64,000 bases of DNA from CAWBLP01 sp963789495 (GTDB lineage Bacteria > Pseudomonadota > Alphaproteobacteria > Acetobacterales > Acetobacteraceae), in assembly GCA_963789495.1 (NCBI GenBank), contig CAWBLP010000033.1, forward strand, positions 124,001 to 188,000, written 5' to 3'. The notes beneath the pieces are model-generated. The model was not told the origin of the DNA. It saw only the letters and a program-made list of their open reading frames with translations, and did no database searches. The position numbers and the translations under genes are program-made. Below, one piece after another: positions 8,106 through 17,289 of this stretch (its first letter is position 1; each line of letters begins with the position of its first letter).

Positions 8106-8822
8106 TTATGCTGCCGGAGCGATGCTGATCCGACGGTTCTGTTTGCCCTTGTTCTCGATCTTCAGCACGGCGATGCGGCCAATCTCGCCGGTGCGGGCGA
8201 CATGCGTGCCGCCACAGGGTTGCAGATCCACCTGGGTCTCCCCTTCGCCGATACGCATCAGCCGCAGCCGGCCCATGCCGCGCGGCGGCTGCACCGACAT
8301 GGTACGGACCAGCGCCGGGTTCTCGTCCAACACTGCCTCATCGACCCATTCGATCCGCACCGGATGGTCCGCCTCGATCAGCGCGTTCAACTCGGCCTCG
8401 ATCTGCTCCTTGGGCGGCGGATTGGGCAGGTCGAAATCCAGTCGGGACCGATCCGCGCCCACCGCACCGCCGGTGACCGCTGCGCCCTTGATCAGGCTGC
8501 ACAGCAGATGCAAGGCGGTGTGCATGCGCATCAGCCGATGCCGGCGATCCCAATTGATCTCGGCCTGCACGGTTGCGCCCACCGGCGGCAGGGCAGCACC
8601 GGGAGCAGGGACATGCAGGATGACGTCCCCCTCGCCTTTCACCGCGTCGGCGATCGGCGTCTCACCGCCCTCCCAGCGCAGCACGCCGGTATCGCCAGGT
8701 TGCCCACCGGAGCGGGCGTAGAACACGGTGCGGTCCAGCACGATACCCTCCGGCGAACTGGCCTGTACCGTGGCGGCGGCAGCAGTCAGGCGTGGGTCAT
8801 CCAGGAACAGTCTCTCGGTCAT
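8106..8822 (-). CDS. alanyl-tRNA editing protein (AlaX type)
   Basis: Free-standing editing domain that deacylates Ser-tRNA(Ala) or Gly-tRNA(Ala), a trans-acting safeguard for alanyl-tRNA synthetase. The 238-residue protein contains the expected zinc/editing motifs: HTALHLL (HxxxH) near residue 102 and QPCGGTHVA (C-x3-H) near residue 203, plus the N-terminal FYARSGGQPGDTG block that AlaX shares with AlaRS. The ATG at 8822 overlaps the stop codon of the Nudix gene (ATGA), so the two are translationally coupled. An earlier in-frame ATG at 8870 would lie inside the Nudix gene and is less likely. Confidence 0.93.
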   Translation of the reverse strand: MTERLFLDDPRLTAAAATVQASSPEGIVLDRTVFYARSGGQPGDTGVLRWEGGETPIADAVKGEGDVILHVPAPGAALPPVGATVQAEINWDRRHRLMRMHTALHLLCSLIKGAAVTGGAVGADRSRLDFDLPNPPPKEQIEAELNALIEADHPVRIEWVDEAVLDENPALVRTMSVQPPRGMGRLRLMRIGEGETQVDLQPCGGTHVARTGEIGRIAVLKIENKGKQNRRISIAPAA

Positions 8823-9466
8823 GTGCGTCTCCAGGCAGCGCGGAGGTGGTCGCGGCGTGCGGCGAGCCAAAGCAGAGCGATGGCGGTGACGGAATTGGTG
8901 AACTGCCCTGCCACGGCGGCATCGATTGCCTGACTGGCTGGCCAGACCCGGGTGCGGATGTCCTCATCCTCCTCGGCGATCCCGGCATGGCCGGCGATGC
9001 CTTGCGCATCGGCGGGTGGCGCGACCACGCGGCCGACATAGAGCTCGCACACTTCATCCGCGCCGCCGGGGGTGAGCAGAAATCCGCCGATGCGGATCAG
9101 GTCGGCGACGGCGAGCGCCATCTCCTCCTGCATTTCCCGCCGCGCGGTCTGTTCGGGGGTTTCCCCATCGTCACACAAGCCGGCAGGCAGCTCCACCAGA
9201 ACCGGGTCCAGGCCGGCGACCAGGGCCGGCAGGCGGAATTGCTCGATCAGCACGACGACATCGGCCACCGGATCATAGGGCAGCACAGCGGCGGCGCGTC
9301 CGCGACGCCAGACTTCCCAGATGCGCGGGCCCGACAGGCCGCCGTCGAAGCGCCGGTGGCGGAAATGCACCAGGTCGAGCGGGAACCGGCCGTCCCATAC
9401 TCGCTGCTGTGAATCGAGTTGCAGGCCGGGGTGCGGCGGGATCGGGGGATGCGTGCGACTTGTCAT
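8819..9466 (-). CDS. Nudix hydrolase, ADP-ribose pyrophosphatase-like
   Basis: Likely hydrolyses ADP-ribose or a related nucleoside diphosphate sugar to AMP and a sugar phosphate. The 215-residue sequence has the NudF-like strand VWRRGRAAAVLPYDP, the EQFRLPAL motif and a Nudix box GLCDDGETPEQTARREMQEE. In this box the usual glycine after EEx is alanine (EEMAL), a tolerable variation. The start at 9466 (MTSRTHPP) fits the family N-terminus, although its ribosome-binding site is weak. It is followed with a 4-bp overlap by alaX, forming a two-gene operon. Confidence 0.9.
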   Translation of the reverse strand: MTSRTHPPIPPHPGLQLDSQQRVWDGRFPLDLVHFRHRRFDGGLSGPRIWEVWRRGRAAAVLPYDPVADVVVLIEQFRLPALVAGLDPVLVELPAGLCDDGETPEQTARREMQEEMALAVADLIRIGGFLLTPGGADEVCELYVGRVVAPPADAQGIAGHAGIAEEDEDIRTRVWPASQAIDAAVAGQFTNSVTAIALLWLAARRDHLRAAWRRT

Positions 9467-9709
9467 GGTGGGAGACTTAAGCAGAGTCCGCGGCCTGTGC
9501 CACGCATCGGCGCCTGTGGTGGAATGCGGCAAGCACCGGGGGCGCTGCCCGGTCGATAGGGTTATCCATGTGGCCGCCTGAAAAGGCAACGCCCCCGACG
9601 CTTCCCGTCCTCCCACCACAGCGCATGCATGCGTCGGCATGGTAGGCAATCCGGCCCGTCCCCGCTTAGGGTGCGGCTTCAACAGTTGCCCCATACCAGC
9701 GAGGCTCGG

Positions 9710-10942
9710 ATGACCGCGACCCTGTTCCACAATGGCCGCCTGCTAGACCCAAGGCGCGACGAACTGCTCGAGGGGATGCAGGTCCTGGTCGAGGATGGGC
9801 TGATCAAGGAGGTCGCCGATCGTCCGATCACCAGCAGCACCGCGACGCGCATCGACCTTGGCGGGCGGACGCTGATGCCGGGGCTGATCGACGCGCACAT
9901 CCACCTGGTGCTGCTGGAGGTGAACCTGCGTCAGCTCGACGACGTGCCGCTGACGTTGCTGTCGGCGCGCGCCTCAGTGGCGATGCGGGAGATGCTGCTG
10001 CGCGGCTTCACCACGCTGCGCGACACCGGCGGCGCCGATTGGGGCCTGAAATCGGCGATCGAGCAGGGGCTCTTCGTCGGCCCGCGATTGTTCATCGCCG
10101 GCCAGCCGATCAGCCAGACCGGCGGGCACGGCGATTTTCGCAGCCGCACGCAGACCCAGGTGTTCTGCGCCTGCTGTTCAGGGCTGAGCTGGGCGTCCCG
10201 CGTGGCTGACGGCGTGCCGGACGTGATCAAGGCGGTGCGCGACGAGCTGCGCAAGGGGGCCGACCACATCAAGATCATGGCGTCGGGCGGCGTCGCCTCG
10301 CAGGCCGACCCGCTGGAGAGCCTGCAATACCGCACCGACGAGATCGAGGCGGCCGTTGATGAGGCCACCCGCTGGGGCACCTATGTCGCGGCGCATGCCT
10401 ATACCCCCAAGGCGATCGAACGCGCGGTGCGCGCCGGCGTGCGCACCATCGAGCACGGCAACCTGATCGACAGCCCGACCGCACGGCTGATGGCGGAGCG
10501 CGGCGCCTACATGGTGCCGACGCTGGTGGCGTACGACTCGCTGCAGAAGCGCGGCCCGGATTACGGCCTGACGGAATACAGCCTGGCGAAGAACCAGCTG
10601 GTGCTGCATGCCGGGCTGCGCTCACTGGAGATTGCCCGCACCGCCGGCGTGCAGATCGGCTTCGGCAGCGACCTGCTGGGCCAGTTGCAGAACGACCACA
10701 TGAACGAGTTCTCGCTCCGCCGCGAGGTGATGAGCGCGCCGGAGATCATCCGCTCCGCGACGCTGGTCAACGCAGAGATCGTGCGCCAGACCGGCAAGAT
10801 CGGCGAGATCGTGCCCGGCGCGCATGCCGACATGCTGGTGGTGGACGGCGATCCGTATCGCGACATCGCGGTGCTGAAGGATGGGCGCCACATGCCGGCG
10901 ATCATGCTGGGCGGGCGCTTCGTGAAGCACGATGTTTGGTAG
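9710..10942 (+). CDS. metal-dependent amidohydrolase family protein
   Basis: Amidohydrolase of the imidazolonepropionase/prolidase-like group. Such enzymes hydrolyse amide bonds of cyclic or dipeptide-like substrates; the substrate here is unknown. The 410 residues show the beta-sandwich start (ATLFHNGRLLDP), the HxH metal motif in DAHIHL (about residue 69), a lysine in HIKIMASGG that is probably carbamylated, His ligands in VAAHAYTP and IEHGN, and the catalytic Asp in FGSDLLG. The ATG at 9710 has GAGG 8 bases upstream. It stands alone; upstream is a 240-bp gap and downstream an unrelated secreted protein. Confidence 0.9.
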   Translation: MTATLFHNGRLLDPRRDELLEGMQVLVEDGLIKEVADRPITSSTATRIDLGGRTLMPGLIDAHIHLVLLEVNLRQLDDVPLTLLSARASVAMREMLLRGFTTLRDTGGADWGLKSAIEQGLFVGPRLFIAGQPISQTGGHGDFRSRTQTQVFCACCSGLSWASRVADGVPDVIKAVRDELRKGADHIKIMASGGVASQADPLESLQYRTDEIEAAVDEATRWGTYVAAHAYTPKAIERAVRAGVRTIEHGNLIDSPTARLMAERGAYMVPTLVAYDSLQKRGPDYGLTEYSLAKNQLVLHAGLRSLEIARTAGVQIGFGSDLLGQLQNDHMNEFSLRREVMSAPEIIRSATLVNAEIVRQTGKIGEIVPGAHADMLVVDGDPYRDIAVLKDGRHMPAIMLGGRFVKHDVW

Positions 10943-11041
10943 CATGGGGCCTGGCAGAACGCGGCTTAGTAGCATCCGGCCCGGTGGCACACCGCCCGGT
11001 GACGTGCGGCATGGCACGGATGCGCTGCCGGCCCGCCGATC

Positions 11042-11968
11042 ATGGTAACCTGCGCGCTGGCGCTGCTGCTGACTCTGCTTGCCGGCGGGGCCGTCGCAGT
11101 CGCAGGCGAGAAAGGCGGCGCTGTCGCCGGCAAGGAGCGCCCGCCCTGCTCCGACGCGACGACCTGCCAGGCGCGCAACTGTACCGGCAGTTTCGGTCTG
11201 GCGCCGGCGCGGCGCTACCAGATCGCCATGCGCCGCAATACCGATGTGTGCTCAGCCAACGTCGGCGCACTGGAGCGCGCCACGCGCATCCCGCGGGAGA
11301 GTGCGCTGGATCGCGACGCCAGGACACCGGCGGGCGCGCCGATGAACAACCCGCTGTTCGGCAGTCCGCTGTTCCTGCTCCGGCACGCCGGCTCACATGC
11401 GAAGGACAGCGGCACGCGCTGGCTGGTGGCGTCCGTGCTGAGCTACGGCAAGCCGGTGCTGGTCGTGCTGACCCGCAGCGAGGCGACCGAGGCCGATCCG
11501 GCACCGCAGCCGGTCACCCTGTGGCGTGTCCCGCCCGGCGATGCCGGCGCGGACTGGTCCGACCCGGCCGCGCGCGCCAGCCTGTCGCCGCTGTCCAAGG
11601 CGCTGCGGCCGGAGGAGGCCAGCCGCACCACCCCGCTGACCGTGCAGGACCGCGACGACACGCTGTTCCGCACCTTGCGGATCTCCGGCTGGCCGAATGC
11701 CGCAACCTCGCCGGCACCGCCGAACATGCTGCCCGCGCTGCCGCCGGAGTGGCAGATCGGCTTGTGGCAGCGCGACGGCCACCGCGAGGTCGGTGCGGAG
11801 ATCAACTTCGCCCGCTACGACAATAGCGACTACGCCATCGCGACCGGTGCTGCATTCGACGTGTTTCTGGTGTTCAAGCTGCATCCCGACGCACCTGGCG
11901 AGGACACCTGCTACCTCAACTCCGACATCTCGCAGCGGCAGAGGCGCGCCTATGTCCCGGCCCGGTGA
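11042..11968 (+). CDS. secreted protein of unknown function
   Basis: I do not recognise a family. From the ATG at 11042 the 308-residue product has a hydrophobic signal segment (CALALLLTLLAGGAVAVA) and then a globular, mixed alpha/beta-looking sequence with six cysteines, four of them in the first quarter of the mature part (CSDATTCQARNC and DVC), suggesting disulphides in the periplasm. No ribosome-binding site is obvious. Its last 17 bases overlap the start of the chromate transporter gene on the same strand, so the two are probably cotranscribed, but nothing in the sequence links it to chromate. Confidence 0.65.
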   Translation: MVTCALALLLTLLAGGAVAVAGEKGGAVAGKERPPCSDATTCQARNCTGSFGLAPARRYQIAMRRNTDVCSANVGALERATRIPRESALDRDARTPAGAPMNNPLFGSPLFLLRHAGSHAKDSGTRWLVASVLSYGKPVLVVLTRSEATEADPAPQPVTLWRVPPGDAGADWSDPAARASLSPLSKALRPEEASRTTPLTVQDRDDTLFRTLRISGWPNAATSPAPPNMLPALPPEWQIGLWQRDGHREVGAEINFARYDNSDYAIATGAAFDVFLVFKLHPDAPGEDTCYLNSDISQRQRRAYVPAR

Positions 11969-13175
11969 ACGCCGCGACAGCGGCTCGTTTCTCGAAGTGC
12001 TCCAGGTGTTCCTGCGCCTGGGCCTGACCTCGTTCGGCGGACCCGTCGCCCATGTCGGCTACTACCGTAGCGAGCTGGTCACCCGCCGGGGCTGGGTGGA
12101 CGAGCCCGTCTTCGCCGACCTGTTCGCCCTCTGCCAGTTCATGCCCGGCCCCGCCTCCTCCCAGTTCGGCATGGCGGTCGGCCTGCTGCGCGCCGGCCCC
12201 GCCGGCATGGTCGCGGCCTGGCTGGGTTTCACCCTGCCCTCCGCCCTGCTGATGGTCGGATTCGGCTACGGGATCGACGCGCTGGGCGATGTCAGCCAGG
12301 CCGGCTGGCTGAAAGGCCTGAAACTGGTCGCTGTGGCGGTGGTGGCTCAGGCGGTGTGGGGAATGGCGCGCAGCCTGGCCCCGGACCGGCCGCGAGCGAC
12401 CCTCGCGGTGGTTGCAGCGCTGGTGGCGCTGGCCGTCCCGTCGTCGTTCGGTCAGATCGGCGCCATCGTGTTGGGCGGCGTGGCCGGCCTGACACTGCTG
12501 CCGCAGCCGGAGCAGCGGAGCGAGGTGCCCGATGCGCTGGGCGTGCGGATTCCGCGTGGTGTGGCCCTGCTGCTGCTGGGCCTGTTCCTGGTTCTGCTGC
12601 TGCTGTCGCCGCTGGCGCAGGCCGTCGGCAGCCAGGCGCTGCGCATCGTCGGTGCGTTCTACCAGGCAGGGGCGCTGGTGTTCGGCGGCGGCCATGTGGT
12701 GCTGCCCCTGCTGCAGGCGGCCGTGGTGCCGCCGGGCTGGGTCAGCAACGACGCCTTCCTGGCGGGTTACGGCGCGGCGCAGGCGGTGCCGGGCCCACTG
12801 TTCAGTTTCGCCGCGTTCCTCGGCACCGCGATGCAGGCGCCGCCAAACGGTTGGCTGGGCGGATTGATCGCGGTGCTGGCGATCTATCTGCCGTCGTTCC
12901 TGCTGGTCGGCGGGCTGCTGCCGTTCTGGGATACGCTGCGCCATCGCACAGGCGTGCAGGCCGCACTGCGCGGAGTGAACGCAGCCGTGGTGGGCGTGCT
13001 GCTGGCTGCGCTGTTCACCCCGGTCTGGACCAGCGCGGTGCACACCCCGGCCGATTTCGGTCTCGGCATCACGGCATTCCTGCTGCTGACTCTGTGGGCC
13101 GTGCCGCCCTGGCTGGTGGTCGCCTTCGGAGCGGCCGCCGGCGCCCTGATCCAGGCCGTGGCGCCGGTGCTGTGA
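11952..13175 (+). CDS. chrA: chromate efflux transporter, CHR family
   Basis: Inner-membrane exporter of chromate of the long-chain CHR type. The 407 residues contain two homologous halves of about five to six helices each. Each half has the CHR signature: FLRLGLTSFGGPVAH with CQFMPGPASSQ in the first, and FYQAGALVFGGGHVVLP with GAAQAVPGPLFSFA in the second. The ATG at 11952 lies 17 bp inside the preceding secreted-protein gene. No chrB-type regulator is adjacent. Confidence 0.93.
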   Translation: MSRPGERRDSGSFLEVLQVFLRLGLTSFGGPVAHVGYYRSELVTRRGWVDEPVFADLFALCQFMPGPASSQFGMAVGLLRAGPAGMVAAWLGFTLPSALLMVGFGYGIDALGDVSQAGWLKGLKLVAVAVVAQAVWGMARSLAPDRPRATLAVVAALVALAVPSSFGQIGAIVLGGVAGLTLLPQPEQRSEVPDALGVRIPRGVALLLLGLFLVLLLLSPLAQAVGSQALRIVGAFYQAGALVFGGGHVVLPLLQAAVVPPGWVSNDAFLAGYGAAQAVPGPLFSFAAFLGTAMQAPPNGWLGGLIAVLAIYLPSFLLVGGLLPFWDTLRHRTGVQAALRGVNAAVVGVLLAALFTPVWTSAVHTPADFGLGITAFLLLTLWAVPPWLVVAFGAAAGALIQAVAPVL

Positions 13176-13385
13176 CGCGGAACGATCAGCCCGCTCGGAC
13201 CGACCGGAAGCCGCCCCACAAAGCAGGCAAATCGTTCCGAGGTCGCCTGTTATGGCACAATCACAACCAGTACGGGTAACATCACACGCCATGAGTGCAT
13301 CAGGGGTGTCCGGCGCACGAGAGTGTGTCTACCGCCCCCGCGAAATCCCGCCACTAGGCTGCCGCCGCCAACCGAGGGGGCCTGC

Positions 13386-13616
13386 GTGCCGGAGTTCCGC
13401 TACTATTGCCTGGACGTGCAGGACCGTATCGTCATCGGCGACAATCTGGTGGTTTCCGATCTCGATCGGGCGATTGAGGCGGCCTATGAGGCGTGCCGCG
13501 ACCATCCGCATTTCCCGTCCACCCGAATCGAGATCTGGCAGGGCACGGTGCGCCTTTATATGAGCCCGCATGCCTGCCCGGCCGATGGCTCGAACGGCCA
13601 ACAAGCCCTGCACTGA
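13386..13616 (+). CDS. small conserved hypothetical protein (GTG start)
   Basis: A 76-residue protein beginning PEFRYYCLDVQDRIVIGDN after the start and continuing to RIEIWQGTVRLYMSPH. The pattern (an aromatic 'YYCLD' start, a middle amphipathic helix AIEAAYEACRD, and an 'IEIWQG..LY' strand) resembles small DUF6894-like proteins of alphaproteobacteria; the function is unknown. The GTG at 13386 is chosen because a GAGGGGG ribosome-binding site ends five bases upstream. An ATG 63 bases earlier in the same frame would add a proline-rich, unlikely lead. Confidence 0.65.
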   Translation: MPEFRYYCLDVQDRIVIGDNLVVSDLDRAIEAAYEACRDHPHFPSTRIEIWQGTVRLYMSPHACPADGSNGQQALH

Positions 13617-13635
13617 TGCTGCGGCGCTAAGCAAA

Positions 13636-13780
13636 GCACCGGGCGTCGCCTCGAACCCCCACCGAGGGGCGCCGCCCCTTGAACCCCGCCAACGCTTCCG
13701 CCCTTACAACCGACTCTGTTTGGGGTGGTGCGGGGGCAGGGCGTGATGATGCCCGGGTCCGGGGCGTTGCCCCGATGCCT
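13636..13780. repeat. GC-rich mosaic intergenic repeat
   Basis: Contains AGGGGCGCCGCCCCTT, a TTTGGGGTGG module and CGGGGCGTTGCCCCG, all recurring parts of the hairpin repeat family found after other genes in this window (16.85, 23.0, 45.7, 47.4 and 63.0 kb). It fills the gap between two small convergent genes. Confidence 0.6.
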
Positions 13781-13782
13781 GC

Positions 13783-14013
13783 CTAACGCCGCAGTTCGCC
13801 GGCCTTCACACTGGCGATGGCGTTGTTCAAGATGTTCACGATCGCATCATCCGCCACGCTGCGTGCCAGCAGGGCCATCGCGCCGCCCAGCAAGGCCGAG
13901 GCGATCGACAGCGTCGCGATGTTCTGCCCGATCATGTATTCGACCGCTTTGTCCACCACCGCGCCGGCGTGGCTGAGATCGGCGGGGGCGTCATCGTCAG
14001 GGCCGGATTGCAT
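13783..14013 (-). CDS. small hypothetical protein
   Basis: A 76-residue protein starting MQSGPDDDAPADLS at the ATG 14013, which has AAGGAGAG 7 bases upstream. An upstream in-frame start at 14031 lacks such a site. The sequence has a moderately hydrophobic alanine/leucine-rich middle (IATLSIASALLGGAMALLA) that could be one membrane helix or an amphipathic helix, and ends IASVKAGELRR. No family recognised. It begins 24 bp after the end of the Atm1-type exporter gene on the same strand, so it may be cotranscribed with it. Confidence 0.55.
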   Translation of the reverse strand: MQSGPDDDAPADLSHAGAVVDKAVEYMIGQNIATLSIASALLGGAMALLARSVADDAIVNILNNAIASVKAGELRR

Positions 14014-14036
14014 TCTGTCTCTCCTTCGCATGCCTG

Positions 14037-15923
14037 TCAGTCAGCGATGGCGGTTTCCGGTTCGGGTTGTTCCTGCTCGACCACCTGCAGCGCCCACATG
14101 CGGGCATAGAGTCCGCCTTGCGCCAGCAGGTCGACATGGCTGCCACGCTCTGCAACGCGGCCGCCGGACAGTACGACGATCTCGTCGGCATCCACCACGG
14201 TCGACAGCCGGTGAGCAATCACCAGCGTGGTGCGATGATGCGCGACCGCCCGCAGCGCCGTCTGGATATCCTGCTCGGTGCGCGTGTCCAGCGCACTGGT
14301 CGCCTCGTCCAGGATCAGGATGCGCGGGTCCTTCAGGATGGTGCGCGCAATCGCCACCCGCTGCTTTTCGCCGCCCGACAGTTTCAGGCCGCGCTCGCCC
14401 ACCCGCGTGTCGTACCCCTCCGGCAGCCGCATGACGAAGTCATGCACCTGCGCCAGCCTGGCGGCGTGCTCGACCTCCGCCTGGGACGCGTCGGGGCGGC
14501 CATAGGCGATGTTGTAGCGAATGGTGTCGTTAAACAGCACGGTATCCTGCGGCACCACGCCGATCGCCGCGCGCAGACTGTCCTGCGTCACATCGCGCAC
14601 GTCCTGTCCGTCGATTACGATGCGCCCGCCATCCACGTCGTAGAAGCGGAACAGCAGGCGGCTGATGGTGGACTTGCCGGCCCCGGTCGGGCCGACGATC
14701 GCGAGCTTCCGCCCGGCGGGCACGGTGAAGCTGACGCCCTGCAGGATCGGGTGATCCGGCCGATAGCCGAACCGCACCGATTCGAACCGCACCGCACCGG
14801 CCGCACCGTCCGAAAGATGCGCCGCCAGCGCCACCGCACCCGGGAGATCCGCCACCTCGCGCGGCACACGCAGCAGGCTGAACATCTGCTCCATGTCCAC
14901 CAGCCCCTGCTTGATGGTCATGTAGACCATCCCAAGGAAGTTCAGCGGCTGGTAGAGCTGCATCAGATAGGTGTTCACCAGCACGAACTTGCCGACCGTC
15001 AGTTCGCCGCTCGCCACGCCGCGCGCCGCCATCAGCATGATCACGGCCAGCCCGATCGAGATGATCACCGCCTGGCCCAGGTTCAGCACGTTCAACGAGA
15101 CCTGCACCCGGGTCGCGGCGCGCTCGTAGCGCGCCAGCGCGCCATCGTAGCGGTCGGCCTCAAGCGCATCATTGCCGAAATACTTCACCGTCTCGTAGTT
15201 CAGCAGGCTGTCCAGCGCCTTGGTGGAGGCGTCGTTGTCGGTGTCGTTCATGCTGCGCCGGAACCGCGCGCGGCGCTGCGCGAACGCCATGGTGAACGCG
15301 ACATAGACCAGCACAGCGGACAGTGTGACGGCGGCGAATCGCCAGTCGAAGATGCGCCAGATGATGATGGTGACCAGCGCGAGCTCGATCGCGGTCGGGA
15401 CGACGTTGAACACCGCCAGCCGCAGCACCGACTGCATGCCCTGGGTGCCGCGGTCGATCACCCGCGACAGGCCGCCGGTCTGCCGGTCCATGTGGAAGCG
15501 CAGCGACAGCGCATGCAGGTGGCGGAAGGTGCGCAGCGCGAGCAGCCGCACGGCGCGCTGCTGCACCGAAGCGAACAACGCGTCGCGCATTTCGCCGAAC
15601 CCGGCGGAGCTGATGCGCAGCAAGCCGTAGGCACCCACCAGCGCGACCGGCACCGTCAGCATGGCGGCGGTGGAGCCCTGGGACGACCCCGGGGACGGTG
15701 CGAGCGCATCGACCACGCCGGCGTAGACGATCGGCACGTAGACCGTGGCGACCTTGGCGAGCACCATGAACAGCAACGCAATTGCCACCCGCACGCGCGC
15801 CACCGGATTTCCGGTCGGCCAGAGATAAGGCAGCAACGACATAACGGTCTGCAGGCCAGAGCGTTGCACCTGCAATTCAGCCGGCAATCTCGCCGGCGCC
15901 GGAAGGGCGGACGTTCGTCTCAT
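14037..15923 (-). CDS. Atm1/HMT1-type ABC exporter, fused membrane and ATPase domains
   Basis: Half-size ABC exporter of the heavy-metal/glutathione-conjugate (Atm1-like) group in the inner membrane. Six membrane helices occupy about residues 30-330. The family signature YFGNDALEADRYD and LDSLLNYETVKYF are present, followed by an ATPase with Walker A GPTGAGKST, Q-loop VPQDTVLFNDTIRYN, signature LSGGEKQRVAIAR, Walker B ILILDEATSALD and H-loop VIAHRLSTV. The ATG at 15923 (MRRTSALPAPA) gives 628 residues, a normal length. The open frame extends further upstream but into the promoter region of the divergent Nudix gene. Substrate is inferred only from the family. Confidence 0.92.
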   Translation of the reverse strand: MRRTSALPAPARLPAELQVQRSGLQTVMSLLPYLWPTGNPVARVRVAIALLFMVLAKVATVYVPIVYAGVVDALAPSPGSSQGSTAAMLTVPVALVGAYGLLRISSAGFGEMRDALFASVQQRAVRLLALRTFRHLHALSLRFHMDRQTGGLSRVIDRGTQGMQSVLRLAVFNVVPTAIELALVTIIIWRIFDWRFAAVTLSAVLVYVAFTMAFAQRRARFRRSMNDTDNDASTKALDSLLNYETVKYFGNDALEADRYDGALARYERAATRVQVSLNVLNLGQAVIISIGLAVIMLMAARGVASGELTVGKFVLVNTYLMQLYQPLNFLGMVYMTIKQGLVDMEQMFSLLRVPREVADLPGAVALAAHLSDGAAGAVRFESVRFGYRPDHPILQGVSFTVPAGRKLAIVGPTGAGKSTISRLLFRFYDVDGGRIVIDGQDVRDVTQDSLRAAIGVVPQDTVLFNDTIRYNIAYGRPDASQAEVEHAARLAQVHDFVMRLPEGYDTRVGERGLKLSGGEKQRVAIARTILKDPRILILDEATSALDTRTEQDIQTALRAVAHHRTTLVIAHRLSTVVDADEIVVLSGGRVAERGSHVDLLAQGGLYARMWALQVVEQEQPEPETAIAD

Positions 15924-15969
15924 GGCGCAGGATGTGGCATGCTGACCAGGCATTTGAAAGGCGACACGT

Positions 15970-16812
15970 GTGGTTTGCGACACAACCCGGTCCGGCTTTC
16001 TACGCCATATCCAGGCCTGCCAGACCGCCCGCCTGCCCGGCGACCGGCTGGCGTTCCGGCTGGTCGATGACCCGGTCGGCTGGGTCCGGCCGGCGCTCGC
16101 CGCTGTGCTGGCGACATATCCCGGCATCCGCTCGGAGCCCGATGGAGTGACGCTGGCCGACCCCGCCGCGCTGCCTGGGATCGCACGGATGATGGCGGAT
16201 CAGGGGCACTGCCGTTGGCGGGCGGAAGCGTTCGACGTGCGGGCAACGGCCGATGGACCGGTCCTGGCGCAGGTCGATCGCGGCGCGATCCCCGCCCTCG
16301 GCATGCTGTCGATCGGGGTGCATGTGAACGGGCTGGTCCGGCGCGGGGATGGGCTGCATCTCTGGATCGGCCGCCGCGCCGCCGACAAGGCGCTGGACCC
16401 GAACAAACTGGACCACATCACCGCCGGCGGCGTCCCGGCCGGCCTGTCGCCCTCACAGACCCTGGTGAAGGAAGCCGCGGAGGAGGCCGCCATCCCGGCT
16501 GTGCTGGCCAGCCAGGCGCGCCGGGTTGGTCAGATCGAATACGCCATGGAGCGCAGCGAGGGCCTGCGACGCGACCATCTGCTGTGCCACGACCTGGAGC
16601 TGCCGCCGGATTTCACCCCGTCGCCGAACGACGGCGAGGTGGCGGCCTTCGAACTCTGGCCGATCGGGCGCGTGCTGGAGACGGTGCGCGATACGGATGA
16701 CTTCAAGTTCAACGTCAATCTGGTGCTGATCGACCTGTTCCTGCGCGAGGGCCTGATCGCGGGCGCCGACGCGTCCGCGCTGCACGTGGCGCTGGCGGCG
16801 GGCGTAGCCTGA
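15970..16812 (+). CDS. DUF4743-domain Nudix hydrolase
   Basis: Two-part protein of the family that includes yeast YJR142W-like Nudix enzymes: an N-terminal DUF4743 domain (about residues 10-110) and a C-terminal Nudix fold. The motif LWIGRRAADKALDPNKLDHI and the degenerate Nudix box GGVPAGLSPSQTLVKEAAEE are characteristic. Homologues have been proposed to act on oxidised thiamine diphosphate; that is family knowledge, not visible here. The GTG at 15970 starts a 280-residue product, preceded by GAAAGG. It is divergent from the Atm1-type exporter with 46 bp between starts. Confidence 0.85.
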   Translation: MVCDTTRSGFLRHIQACQTARLPGDRLAFRLVDDPVGWVRPALAAVLATYPGIRSEPDGVTLADPAALPGIARMMADQGHCRWRAEAFDVRATADGPVLAQVDRGAIPALGMLSIGVHVNGLVRRGDGLHLWIGRRAADKALDPNKLDHITAGGVPAGLSPSQTLVKEAAEEAAIPAVLASQARRVGQIEYAMERSEGLRRDHLLCHDLELPPDFTPSPNDGEVAAFELWPIGRVLETVRDTDDFKFNVNLVLIDLFLREGLIAGADASALHVALAAGVA

Positions 16813-16847
16813 CCCCCGCATCCGAGCCTGTGGTGGGCGCAGCACAG

Positions 16848-17261
16848 GTCGGGGCTTTGCCCCGAACCCCATCAGGAGGCTTTGCCTCCTTGTATCTCTC
16901 CCGCGCTCGCGTCCCGTGGTAGAAGTGCGGTGTCGGGTGCGGATGGAACCCCGTTGCCTCCTTGGGCGAGCGAGCCCGTGGTCCAGCGCGGGGTGCCATC
17001 CGCCACGTCATCCCTGAGCCCGAACAGTCGCCCGGGCCGCTGGACCCCCAGCAAAGGCTGGCGTTTGCAATCGGATACGGTTTGGGGTGGGGAGGGAGCG
17101 CGGCGTTCCCGGACCGGCGCATCATCACGACCGGCCCCCTCCCCACCCTAAACAGAGTTGGTTCCAAGGGCCGGGCCCTTGGCAGGGATTCAAGGGGCAG
17201 CGCCCCTTGATGGGGGTTTCGGGGGCAACGCCCCCGACGCTTGCCGCACCCCACCAAAAGG
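16848..17261. repeat. composite GC-rich hairpin repeat with an inserted 170-bp module
   Basis: After the DUF4743 gene lies a stretch without genes. It starts with the family head (GGTCGGGGCTTTGCCCCGAACCCC). It is then interrupted by a ~170-bp module (16871-17041) that recurs in inverted orientation beside the IS110 element at 42288-42464. It then resumes with CCAGCAAAGGCT, an inverted-repeat pair built on TTTGGGGTGGGGAGGG (17080-17096 against 17136-17152), and three nested hairpins (CCAAGGGCCGGGCCCTTGG, AAGGGGCAGCGCCCCTT, GGGGGCAACGCCCCC). Confidence 0.75.
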
Positions 17262-17289
17262 CGGCAGCCGGGATACAGACCGCGGACGC

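Noticed and set aside
11916..13292. 458-codon open frame opposite the chromate transporter
   Set aside because: Composition (very rich in Arg, Gln, His) is that of a shadow of a GC-rich gene; no start signal and no recognisable domain.
14067..16070. 667-codon open frame opposite the Atm1-type exporter
   Set aside because: His/Arg-rich shadow of the ABC transporter; the exporter has all motifs on the other strand.
16872..17054. Short open frames within the composite repeat at 16.9-17.2 kb
   Set aside because: They are identical in part to the non-coding lead of the IS110 gene and follow repeat boundaries, not gene signals.
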